10,007 nt of DNA. It comes from Glaciimonas sp. (GTDB lineage: Bacteria > Pseudomonadota > Gammaproteobacteria > Burkholderiales > Burkholderiaceae). A program made the translations under genes and the position numbers. The stretch spans positions 1 to 10,007 of the forward strand of contig JACMQE010000114.1 of NCBI GenBank assembly GCA_014377145.1, in the 5' to 3' direction. Below are positions 1 through 7,061 of this stretch, one piece after another (the first letter of the stretch is position 1; each line of letters begins with the position of its first letter). Under the pieces are notes generated by a model. It worked only from the letters and a program-made list of their open reading frames with translations. It was not told the DNA's origin and searched no databases.

Positions 1-2
1 CC

Positions 3-173
3 AGCAAGCCCGAAGGCTTCCTCGTCACCGCTGTCCATAATAAGGAAGAGCATTGGCAACAAACCGCATTACGCGGTCCGGACTCTGTACAGCGGGCTGC
101 CATACCTGGTTTCTTTTTGAGGAACGGGACATGTTTGAGCACAGCGAGTGAGGTTTTCCATCCGACAAATACC
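3..173. other. unassigned GC-richer stretch with overlapping open frames
   Basis: The plus frame from base 3 is open from the window edge to a TGA at 171-173. Two minus-strand frames are also open over most of the stretch, so openness alone does not show which strand, if any, is coding. I recognise no family in any of these translations. A short perfect hairpin (AAGCC, loop CGAA, GGCTT) lies near bases 6-19 but has no T-run. The stretch is richer in GC than the AT-rich DNA after base 175, so it may be the tail of a gene or element that begins outside the window. Confidence 0.15.
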
Positions 174-211
174 TGAAAAATTTGGTGACACAAAAAAATT
201 TAAATAAGCCA

Positions 212-240
212 TTTCCAAACATTTAAAAATTTTATATAAG
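212..240 (+). promoter_or_regulatory. possible weak sigma70-like promoter of the broken 261-1810 gene
   Basis: TTTCCA (212-217) and TATAAG (235-240) are separated by 17 bases in very AT-rich DNA, just upstream of an AAAAGGA ribosome-binding sequence (248-254) and the ATG at 261. The -35 matches consensus at 4 of 6 bases and the -10 at 5 of 6. The implied transcript start is only about 14 bases before the ATG, which is tight, so this is a weak call. Confidence 0.2.
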
Positions 241-260
241 CCTCAACAAAAGGATCATTC

Positions 261-1810
261 ATGCCCGGTTCATATGCTCCTACGGTAATACGAAATTCTT
301 ATGGAGAAAATATTCCTTCCCACAATATCTCTACGCGCCACACAGACAAAATACTCTCATAAACATTAGAGCTGCGTTCATCTAATCCCACAACATCCGA
401 ATTGCGTGATTGTAGGGCTTCCCTATTAGATCGAACCCGTCCTTCCAAAAAATTTCTTGAAGAGTTTTTTACCAGATGGAATGCTTAGGCTCAATATAAT
501 GAGGATGCAATGGCACTCACCAATCGTCAGAAAACTGCCATCATTAATTTACTCATATGCCAAGAAAAAAACCGCAATGTCGATACGATGCTTGATACAG
601 GTTTAATTACGCAGACGCAATAGGACAAACTTTCTCATGACAAAACAGAAATTGTTAGATGGGATAAAGTCATCATCACCATGTTGGAAAAAGGTATGGG
701 GCTTTTCCAACTCATCAAAGAACCATCATCATCATGGAGCACATTGCCGAGATATCTGAAGAGAGAAGTAAATAATTACTTTCTTGACACTCGATATAGT
801 TCCGCCAATTACTCTAACAGAATCCTATTCAAGCAAGAATATAAGGTTGCAGAATTGATTTTAAAAGCGCAGCACATCAATACCCTATAAGCATTTCAGG
901 CGATGCGTACCCTCACAGAAAGCGAGATAACAGACTTAACATTACGCGCCAAACCATTGATAGAATTGTGCGTGAGTATTTGGCTATTACCTGAGCAAGA
1001 CCAACGCATTGCTTTTGACTTGATGATAAAAAGTGTCGATCTGATACCCCTTCTATTGCGCTCCCGCACTTTAACAAGTTGGTTTAAAGAAGTCGGCTTG
1101 TTTTTAGCTAATTCTCAAGATGCCTCGAAATTCATAATCGGGAAAAAAATTCAATGCAATGAAATAACATTAAAAAAATTTACGATAAATATAATTTTGA
1201 AATTAATAGGGCATACGTTGACTGCGTGACGACATGGATGCAAACAAATCTGACAGGTTCTACGAAGCTTAATCAATTACGTACTTTGGTGAGATTTTAT
1301 GAAAACGATTTAGAAACATCGTTGAAGAAATTGGTTGGTAATCGAGCCGATCGAGATGAAAGTGAGTACCCTCGCCTCACATCGGGTGAAAAGAATCGAT
1401 TTATTGACTCAATAAGCATGGATGAATCAAAGCGAACACCTATCGATTTGTATAATGCTGGTGTCATCACAAACGATGTAGATGAGGACTTTGAACTGTT
1501 CGAGGTAATGCGACGTAACGATTTTCTTATTCCTTGGGTTGAATCTGGCTATGCAGGTCAGGTACCAAATGGGTGTTGGTATCCAATGAATCTCCAATGT
1601 GCGCCGATGCCTTGTGAAGAAATTGAACATCAAGATTTTACAGATTATGATATGAAAGGAGCTGATTTTGATCGCTCCAGCTTTTATAAATGTCGTTTCG
1701 GGGGAGCCGACTTAACAGGCGCTACCTGCTATGGTGATTCTATGGAAGACTGTAATAGAACGGATGATGAGGCTGTTAAAAAAATTAGAGGAAGCGGGAT
1801 TGGAGTTTGA
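261..1810 (+). pseudogene. broken long gene of unknown function ending in pentapeptide repeats
   Basis: One reading frame starts at ATG 261 behind a good ribosome-binding sequence (AAAAGGA, about 6 bases away). It reads as sensible protein to about base 1175, except for in-frame stops at 360-362 (TAA), 486-488 (TAG), 621-623 (TAG) and 888-890 (TAA). Near 1172-1178 (A7) the good frame moves by one base: restoring one A joins ...NEITLKK to IYDKYNFEINRAY and runs on to the TGA at 1808-1810. The reconstructed product is about 516 residues, mostly helical-looking and polar, with seven pentapeptides near the C-terminus. Every stop could come from a CAA or CAG codon by a C-to-T change. I recognise no family for the first 440 residues. 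Its size, lack of a signal peptide and repeat tail would fit a secreted effector or toxin-like accessory protein, but that is inference. Base use is more AT-rich than in the exporter operon. It converges on that operon. Confidence 0.75.
1226..1810 (+). CDS. surviving open 3' part: pentapeptide-repeat protein fragment, 194 aa
   Basis: This is the longest still-open piece of the broken gene and would probably be predicted as a gene by itself. Its GTG start overlaps the TGA (1227-1229) of the preceding frame. ATG at 1238 is an alternative, and neither has a convincing ribosome-binding sequence. Coding sense continues upstream of the GTG (KYNFEINRAYVDC), so the start is probably an artefact of the frameshift. 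Residues 136-170 form seven in-register pentapeptides (QDFTD, YDMKG, ADFDR, SSFYK, CRFGG, ADLTG, ATCYG). Their central residues are F/M/F/F/F/L/C, enough for nearly two turns of a right-handed beta-helix. A short acidic then basic tail follows. Pentapeptide proteins range from gyrase-protecting mimics to effector scaffolds, and seven repeats do not decide between them. Whether it is expressed as a protein is unknown. Confidence 0.45.
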   Translation: MTTWMQTNLTGSTKLNQLRTLVRFYENDLETSLKKLVGNRADRDESEYPRLTSGEKNRFIDSISMDESKRTPIDLYNAGVITNDVDEDFELFEVMRRNDFLIPWVESGYAGQVPNGCWYPMNLQCAPMPCEEIEHQDFTDYDMKGADFDRSSFYKCRFGGADLTGATCYGDSMEDCNRTDDEAVKKIRGSGIGV

Positions 1811-1834
1811 TTAAATTGTAGAAGTTCAGAAGGC

Positions 1835-1863
1835 GAAGGTGTCCTTAATTATTTACACCCTTC
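1835..1863. terminator. possible stem-loop between convergent genes
   Basis: GAAGGTGT (1835-1842) can pair with ACACCCTTC (1855-1863), with one bulged base and a 12-base AT-rich loop. It sits in the 127-base gap between the TGA of the pentapeptide gene and the TGA of the outer-membrane factor on the other strand, where a shared terminator would be expected. Neither side has a clear T-run, so a classical Rho-independent terminator is not proven. Nothing else is visible between 1864 and 1937. Confidence 0.25.
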
Positions 1864-1937
1864 ACTCAGTGTTAATTACCGACGACCGAAAACAGCCCCT
1901 ACGAAAAACATGCCGTTTCAATTACCACCAACGGAAA

Positions 1938-3359
1938 TCATTTCATACCCCCTCCGCTCCACTTCATATCTCCCCCAAGCGCAAGATACACATTAAGTTG
2001 GCTAGTCAGTAAATTCAAATTATTATCTGCCACAGCCGCAACAACAACACGCTGCGCTTCTTGCGCATCCAACCAAATCCGCAGTGAGACCGCTCCTGCC
2101 CGATAACGCTGTTGATACAACCGCTCAATCTTAGTCGCAGCATGCAAAGACTGCACCAACTTATCTGACTGTGCTTGAAACTGACTACGTGCAGACAGCG
2201 CCACCTCCACATCGCTCAACGCTCTATAAAACGTCTGCCGAAAATCAATTACTCCTTTTTCATAATTCGCCTGCGAAACTTTCACGCTCAACTGCATTTG
2301 GTTCCACTGAAAAAACGGAAAAGTTAACCCAGACGATAATATCCCAACCGGATTCTCGAACAAATTAAGTAAAGAAGTAATACTACTACTCAACGACCCC
2401 GTCAACATAAACGTCGGATAAAAACTGATGCGCGTAGCATCGTTAGTCGCCAACATACTACGCAACCGCAATTCCACCGCACGCAAGTCCGGTCGCCGTC
2501 CCAATAACTCTGAAGGCAACCCCGCATCAAAGTTCGGCAACGACACAACCGAAAGCGTCTGTCGTTCAGAAAAAGACTTCTCTGGCGGCCCATCAAACAG
2601 CAATGCTAACGCCGCCCGGCTAACGACCAGCTGTTGCAACAATTGCGTACGATTAGCTTGCAACGCCAGTAGTGACTGCTCTGCCTGCAACAACTCCAAC
2701 GTCGATACCGCCCCGTTAGCATATTGCAAGCGCACCAGCTCCAACGTTTTTTTGGAATAGGCAATACTTTGCTCATTAACATCAATATGCTGATGCAGAT
2801 TTGCAATCTGCCAATAAAAAGAAGCCGTCGTGCCGACCAGCGCAAGGGCGATACTTTCCCGATCCTGCACCGTTGCCAACGCCTGCCACTCCGCAGCATC
2901 ACGCTGACTGGCCAAATTGCCCCATAAATCCACAAGATAGGTGGCCGAACCAGTCAGCGACTGGAAATGCATAGAATCCGGGGCACCGCGCAGAGTACGA
3001 TTATTGCTCGTGCCAACACTGGCCGAAACGGTAGGATTAATCGCCGTTAAGCCAACTTGTAATTTTGCCAGCCGCACCACAATATCCACCCCGGCCAAAT
3101 CGTTATTACGCAGCAATACCTGATCGATCAATTGATTCAATTGCTGATCATCAAAATGTTTCCACCAATGATCGTCCGCCATCATGGCAGTGGCGGTTGG
3201 ACTGTGATTTGGACTGGCGATAACATTGTTTTGCCACGCTAAGGGTGTTGCCAGCGGAGCCCGCTGGTAAGAGGTATGGGACACCGTACATCCAACCAGA
3301 ATATTGGCAACAAGCAGGACAATAGTTGGTTTGAAATAGCGCATAAAAAGGTTGTTCAT
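1938..3359 (-). CDS. outer-membrane factor lipoprotein of the exporter (NodT/OprM family)
   Basis: This is the TolC-like channel that carries the exported substrate across the outer membrane. The 473 residues start with a lipoprotein signal: basic MRYFK, a hydrophobic stretch and lipobox LVGC, with Cys24 as the acylation site. Two outer-membrane efflux repeats follow. The family signature is clear at about 287-310 ([14 protein letters not shown]) and is followed by [13 protein letters not shown]. The second repeat (about 345-465) has the expected long helices, ending near [16 protein letters not shown]. The length is normal for the family and I see no damage. Its ATG overlaps the macB stop (ATGA), which indicates translational coupling; a second ATG lies five codons later. 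Having the channel gene third in a macAB operon resembles pvdR-pvdT-opmQ of Pseudomonas rather than E. coli macAB, which borrows an unlinked tolC. The assignment is secure at family level, but the substrate is unknown. Confidence 0.95.
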   Translation of the reverse strand: MNNLFMRYFKPTIVLLVANILVGCTVSHTSYQRAPLATPLAWQNNVIASPNHSPTATAMMADDHWWKHFDDQQLNQLIDQVLLRNNDLAGVDIVVRLAKLQVGLTAINPTVSASVGTSNNRTLRGAPDSMHFQSLTGSATYLVDLWGNLASQRDAAEWQALATVQDRESIALALVGTTASFYWQIANLHQHIDVNEQSIAYSKKTLELVRLQYANGAVSTLELLQAEQSLLALQANRTQLLQQLVVSRAALALLFDGPPEKSFSERQTLSVVSLPNFDAGLPSELLGRRPDLRAVELRLRSMLATNDATRISFYPTFMLTGSLSSSITSLLNLFENPVGILSSGLTFPFFQWNQMQLSVKVSQANYEKGVIDFRQTFYRALSDVEVALSARSQFQAQSDKLVQSLHAATKIERLYQQRYRAGAVSLRIWLDAQEAQRVVVAAVADNNLNLLTSQLNVYLALGGDMKWSGGGMK

Positions 3360-5326
3360 TCTCTCGCCAATGCCTCAACCGGATCAAGCCGGGCGGCGTT
3401 ACGAGCAGGTAAAAAGCCGAAGATGATACCGATCAAGGTAGAACAAGCACAAGCCACAACCACAGAAGTAAGCGAATAAATCATCTGAAAATTAGTGTTA
3501 ATACGGGAAAATACTCCGCCTATCCCCAACGCCAGCAAGATGCCTAATACCCCACCCAAAAAGCAGACCAAAACCGCTTCGATCAAAAACTGACGCATGA
3601 TATCTCCCTGCCGTGCACCGACCGCCATGCGCACACCGATTTCTGCGATGCGCTCGGTAACCGATACCAACATGATATTCATCACACCAATTCCGCCCAC
3701 TACCAGCGAGATCACCGCTATCATCGATACCAGCAGCGTCATCGTCGCCGTTGTTGCTTCGATGGTCTTGCGAATGCTGTCACTGTTATAGACAAAAAAA
3801 TCTTTACTGCCATGTCGCAGCGTCAGCAATTTCACGATACTTTGTTCCGCTGCGCTGGATGAGGCGGCATCATTCACCCGCACCGTAATTGACTTTAGCG
3901 GCCCCTGTCCCATGATGCGCGCCAGCGCGGTGGTGTACGGCACCCACAAGGTCAGGCTGCTGCCACCCCCAAAAGCGCTTCGTTCTTTCTTTGCCACACC
4001 GATGACGCGAGCCGGGATATCCCCCAATAGCAGCACTTTTCCAATTGGATTCTCAGCGGACTTAAACAGTTTGCGGCGGGTATTTTGATCGATTACCACC
4101 TCTTGCATCTGGTATTTAACGCTGTCAGCGGTAAATGGCATACCTTCAGCCATACGGATGTCAAGTACCCGAAAGTACTGTTCACCGACACCTTTCAGGG
4201 AGGCACTGACCGATAAACCACGATAGCGTACCGTAGTTGAGGTCGATACGCCGGGGGTGGCGCTATCAGCGTAGACCTGCTGTGCCAGCGCATCGGCATC
4301 AGCAGATATTAACGGTCGTCCCGGCGATTTATCTTCTTCCTCATATTCTTTACCGGGATAAATCGTAATGGTATTTGTCCCCAAGAAACTGATTTCTTTG
4401 AGGATTTGGCGGCGCGATCCTTCGCCCAGCGCCACGATCGATACCACCGAGGCAATCCCGATGATGATGCCTAACATCGTCAGAAAACTACGCAACCGAT
4501 GCGAACGCATTGATAGCCATGCCATTTTGCACGCTTCGACTAGGCTGGCACCGATGGCACGCCATGACGACCCTTGGTCCAACGCAATATTCTGACGCGT
4601 GACCGCCGTTGGCATTATCCCCTCTACTGCGGATGCACCGGCTTGGCGACGATCACCAATAATTTCACCGTCGGCAATTTCAATGATGCGCTGTGCATAC
4701 TTGGCGACTTGTATATCGTGCGTCACGATAATCACGGTATGACCTTCGGTATGCAGTTCTTGCAAAATCCGTATCACTTCCTGACCGCTTTGACTATCTA
4801 ACGCACCGGTCGGCTCATCAGCCAGAATCACTTGACCGCCGTTCATCAGCGAGCGAGCAATACTAACGCGTTGCTGTTGACCGCCAGATAATTGACTAGG
4901 CCGATGATGCGTGCGATCCGCCAGCCCCAAGCGGCTAAGCAAAGCATGCGCGCGCGCTTTGCGGTCAGCGGCAGATTTACCGGCATAAATTGCGGGGATT
5001 TCAACATTACCAAGCGCATCCAGATCAGGCAAAAGATGATAGCGCTGGAAAATAAAGCCAAAATGCTCACGCCTTAATTGGCCCAGCGCATCCGCTTCTA
5101 ACGCGCCGGTAGCGTGACCATCGAAATGGTAACTGCCACTGCTGGGACGGTCCAGACAACCTAGGATGTTCATCAAAGTGGATTTGCCCGAGCCGGACGG
5201 CCCGACCAATGCCACCATTTCGCCAGCAGCGATCTCCAGATTAATGTTCTTGAGGACGGTGACGGTATCTTCGCCGGACGGGAACTGTCGATACAGTGCC
5301 GTCAGCCTTAATAAGGCCGGTTTCAT
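3356..5326 (-). CDS. macB: MacB-type ABC transporter, fused ATPase and permease
   Basis: This inner-membrane protein hydrolyses ATP in the cytoplasm and drives a MacA-OMF tripartite pump that expels substrates from the periplasm. From the ATG at 5326 it has 656 residues, close to E. coli MacB. The N-terminal ATPase shows Walker [10 protein letters not shown] (about 42-50), Q-loop FQ (93-94), signature LSGGQ (146-150), Walker B VILADEP (166-172) and H-loop histidine in IIVTHD (203). A transmembrane helix follows at about 281-301 ([18 protein letters not shown]). The periplasmic domain spans about 305-525. Three FtsX/MacB-type helices follow near 529-555, 580-606 and 617-640, and the end is [17 protein letters not shown]. 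All catalytic motifs are intact. A TTG two codons upstream (5332) would overlap the macA stop; I prefer the ATG, two bases after that stop. Related pumps export macrolides, heat-stable toxin, siderophores or lipopeptides, so the symbol refers to the family, not to a proven substrate. Confidence 0.96.
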   Translation of the reverse strand: MKPALLRLTALYRQFPSGEDTVTVLKNINLEIAAGEMVALVGPSGSGKSTLMNILGCLDRPSSGSYHFDGHATGALEADALGQLRREHFGFIFQRYHLLPDLDALGNVEIPAIYAGKSAADRKARAHALLSRLGLADRTHHRPSQLSGGQQQRVSIARSLMNGGQVILADEPTGALDSQSGQEVIRILQELHTEGHTVIIVTHDIQVAKYAQRIIEIADGEIIGDRRQAGASAVEGIMPTAVTRQNIALDQGSSWRAIGASLVEACKMAWLSMRSHRLRSFLTMLGIIIGIASVVSIVALGEGSRRQILKEISFLGTNTITIYPGKEYEEEDKSPGRPLISADADALAQQVYADSATPGVSTSTTVRYRGLSVSASLKGVGEQYFRVLDIRMAEGMPFTADSVKYQMQEVVIDQNTRRKLFKSAENPIGKVLLLGDIPARVIGVAKKERSAFGGGSSLTLWVPYTTALARIMGQGPLKSITVRVNDAASSSAAEQSIVKLLTLRHGSKDFFVYNSDSIRKTIEATTATMTLLVSMIAVISLVVGGIGVMNIMLVSVTERIAEIGVRMAVGARQGDIMRQFLIEAVLVCFLGGVLGILLALGIGGVFSRINTNFQMIYSLTSVVVACACSTLIGIIFGFLPARNAARLDPVEALARE

Positions 5327-5328
5327 GC

Positions 5329-6525
5329 TCAACCCATCGAAATGAAACGTTTGCCGATTTTGGGGGTATTGCCGCTCTCTCCGATAACGACCTGTTCGCC
5401 CACTTTCAAACCATCCAGCACTTCAGCTTGTGTATTGTTAATGCCGATCTTTACCTTGCGAGTGACAACGGTTTTCTTTTTGTCTTTGGTTTCCAGCACT
5501 TTGACCTGATAACGGCCATCCTTACCAAGCTCACCCAGCGCCGTCGATGGAATCACGCGCGCGCTTTTTGACTGACTCAGCACAATCGATACTTGCGTAG
5601 TCATAGAAATACGCAATTTATTGTCGGGATTAGGAACTTCAAACAAGGCATTGTAATAAACTGGCGCAGCGTTGGCAGCGCCTTTACCTCTGTTATCACC
5701 AGAATCGGAACTGATCGAATTAGGGCCGGGTTCAACAATGCGCAGCTTGCCCTGGTAAAGGTGATCAGGTTCGCCCAACATCGAAAAATAGACCGTTTGC
5801 TGCGACTTGACCCGAATCACGTCGGCTTCGGATATCAATGCCTTAACCGTCATCGTTTTTAATTCGGCAAGAATGATAATCGTTGGCGCCAACTGCGCGG
5901 AATTAACGGTTTGGCCTTGCTTGGTCACGATAGCAACGACTTTGCCTTCCATAGGGGCAATAATTTTGGTATGGCCAAGGTTGAGCTGGGCGGTACTAAC
6001 CGTGATCTTGGCTTGTTCGATTTGCGCTTTCAACGAATCCTCATCCGCCAATCCGGATTGTAGCGCTGCATCTGCGCTTTCGAAATCGACACGCGAACCG
6101 GCTTCTCCCGCTAGCAAATTCTTTTGACGCATAAAAGCTAGTCTGAGCTGGACCAGACTAGCTTGCTTAGAGCGCATTTGCGCCCTTACCTGAATCAACG
6201 CCGAATACGCGTTTTCCAGCGCATTTTGTTGCGCTAGCGAATCGATTTCGCCCACTAACTGGCCTTTTTTGACGTCCTGACCGAGAACAACTTTGAGAGA
6301 TGTAAGCTCGCCCGAGACTTGGGCACCGACGTTAACCTGTTGTAATGCTTCGAGCGTGCCGCTGGCTAGGACAGTATCCTGGATATCGCTGATGGTGACC
6401 GGTGCGGTCAAATATTGGGGTGCGATGCTGGGTGTAAAAAAGGAGCAGTAAATAATGAAAATAATTAATAAAAATATGGCTGTTGATACTAAGTAAGCAA
6501 AATATTTTTTTTTCGATAGGGGCAT
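5329..6525 (-). CDS. macA: MacA-type periplasmic adaptor (membrane fusion protein)
   Basis: The adaptor links the MacB transporter to the outer-membrane channel and stimulates its ATPase. From the ATG at 6525 it has 398 residues (E. coli MacA has 371). It has a single N-terminal membrane anchor at about 8-28 ([16 protein letters not shown]). The two lipoyl half-motifs are at about 67-95 ([10 protein letters not shown]) and 184-206 ([12 protein letters not shown]). They flank a coiled-coil hairpin whose tip keeps the RLS docking pattern, R133-x3-L137-x6-S144. Beta-barrel and membrane-proximal domains follow. A glycine/serine/asparagine-rich insert at about 267-287 ([16 protein letters not shown]) is in the loop where MacA proteins vary. 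A TTG at 6537 in the same frame would add four residues, and an out-of-frame ATG sits at 6533. No strong ribosome-binding sequence marks any of these. Codons near the start contain an A9 run. It is first in the operon, two bases before macB. Confidence 0.94.
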   Translation of the reverse strand: MPLSKKKYFAYLVSTAIFLLIIFIIYCSFFTPSIAPQYLTAPVTISDIQDTVLASGTLEALQQVNVGAQVSGELTSLKVVLGQDVKKGQLVGEIDSLAQQNALENAYSALIQVRAQMRSKQASLVQLRLAFMRQKNLLAGEAGSRVDFESADAALQSGLADEDSLKAQIEQAKITVSTAQLNLGHTKIIAPMEGKVVAIVTKQGQTVNSAQLAPTIIILAELKTMTVKALISEADVIRVKSQQTVYFSMLGEPDHLYQGKLRIVEPGPNSISSDSGDNRGKGAANAAPVYYNALFEVPNPDNKLRISMTTQVSIVLSQSKSARVIPSTALGELGKDGRYQVKVLETKDKKKTVVTRKVKIGINNTQAEVLDGLKVGEQVVIGESGNTPKIGKRFISMG

Positions 6526-6571
6526 GAGTGCATTCAACTGGTTGCCAAGTTACTATTTATTACTAATTTCA

Positions 6572-6601
6572 CACAATATAGGAAAATTATTCTATATTGT
6601 G
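6572..6601. promoter_or_regulatory. perfect inverted repeat at the macA promoter, candidate operator
   Basis: CACAATATAG (6572-6581) and CTATATTGTG (6592-6601) are exact reverse complements separated by 10 bases. The repeat overlaps the predicted -10 box and transcript start of the exporter operon, where a dimeric repressor would block transcription. The 20-base centre-to-centre spacing puts the half-sites about two helical turns apart, on one DNA face. No regulator gene lies next to it in this window, so the binding protein is unknown. Confidence 0.6.
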
Positions 6602-6617
6602 CTGGATTTTTTGTCAG
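6589..6617 (-). promoter_or_regulatory. sigma70-like promoter of macA-macB-OMF operon
   Basis: On the minus strand, CTGACA (6617-6612) and TAGAAT (6594-6589) are separated by exactly 17 bases. Each matches consensus at 5 of 6 positions. Initiation near 6582 would leave a leader of about 57 bases before the ATG at 6525. No other promoter is needed inside the operon, since the three genes are two bases apart or overlap. Confidence 0.55.
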
Positions 6618-6859
6618 CAAGAAAACCTAAAATATTCCTAAAATGTGAGGCTTAGCAGCAATGGTTATCAACCACACCTGGTCCATTTCCATATTAGTTC
6701 AGCTCACATTAGCTGCAATTGAGGCATTACGCTGGAAGTGAGCTGAGATTGTAGCTGTTCAAAAAAAAGGGGGTCAAAAAAATAAATTATACTTTTACAA
6801 TAGCATATGTTGACATATAAAAAACTATTAAATTTTCCTAAACTATGGCTACATTCTAG
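6618..6859. other. AT-rich spacer upstream of the exporter operon, no recognised gene
   Basis: About 240 bases between the macA promoter and the transposase remnant. It contains an AT-rich half (about 6760-6850), a G5 tract after an A8 run (6761-6773) and the paired repeats described separately. A 26-codon plus-strand frame (ATG 6661, TGA 6739-6741) has no ribosome-binding sequence and matches nothing I know. A perfect TTGACA at 6810-6815 has no -10 at normal spacing. I see no convincing gene. Confidence 0.4.
6699..6756. repeat. interleaved inverted repeats (possible pseudoknot or operator)
   Basis: TCAGCTCAC (6699-6707) is exactly complementary to GTGAGCTGA (6738-6746). AGCTGCAAT (6711-6719) pairs at 8 of 9 positions with ATTGTAGCT (6748-6756). 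The order left1-left2-right1-right2 means that both stems can coexist only as a pseudoknot; otherwise they are alternatives. It could instead be a pair of protein-binding sites or an insertion-sequence scar. No T-run follows on either strand, so it is not a standard terminator. Confidence 0.4.
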
Positions 6860-6979
6860 GTTTTAAAGAATCCAGCGCATATCAAGCAATTTAGTCGAAT
6901 CGCTATCCGTTCCGACAAACGCGCTTCGTGCTTTGTTTCGTTCGTGACGCTCGCGGATTCGGTACTTTGGTTGAAATAA
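6860..6979 (+). mobile_element. C-terminal remnant of an IS5-family-like transposase
   Basis: After an in-frame TAG at 6857-6859, an open frame of 39 codons runs to TAA 6977-6979. Its core, IKQFSRIAIRSDKRASC followed by FVSFVTLADSVLWLK, has the layout of the C-terminus of IS5-type DDE transposases: a basic (K/R)xFRxIATRYDK-like motif, a hydrophobic helix, then WL(K) before the stop. The catalytic DDE domain and the left end are missing. CTAG occurs at 6856-6859, right at the upstream edge, and again at 6993-6996 after ATCAACACGCC. IS5 elements favour a YTAR target, so these may mark old element ends, but no matching left inverted repeat is visible. The call rests on motif recall, not on a database search. 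Confidence 0.7.
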
Positions 6980-7061
6980 ATATCAACACGCCCTAGCCAA
7001 TAAAACCATTTTGCACCTCCTACCAAGATTATTGCTGCAAAACCATGCTGTACATTCATGG

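Noticed and set aside
25..222. Minus-strand ORF of 65 codons near the window start
   Set aside because: Its first codons lie in low-complexity AT-rich DNA, it has no convincing ribosome-binding sequence and it resembles no family. Other frames in the same stretch are equally open.
261..1229. Reassignment of TAA/TAG to glutamine so that the 261-1229 frame is a live gene
   Set aside because: The three intact exporter genes contain no in-frame TAA/TAG in more than 1,500 codons and encode Gln only with CAA/CAG. Other stops fall at expected Trp and Tyr positions, and frameshifts accompany them. Pseudogene decay explains this better.
1226..1810. SopA/NleL-like HECT-type effector because of pentapeptide repeats
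   Set aside because: In those effectors the pentapeptide domain precedes a large catalytic region. Here the repeats are C-terminal and nothing catalytic follows, so the resemblance is only the repeat type.
2428..2760. Plus-strand ORF of 110 codons, and others like it within 2000-5900
   Set aside because: They are antisense shadows of the outer-membrane factor, macB and macA genes, with no ribosome-binding sequences and no recognisable domains.
6810..6838. Perfect TTGACA on the plus strand as a promoter
   Set aside because: There is no -10-like hexamer at 15-19 bases downstream, and only a transposase scrap lies beyond.
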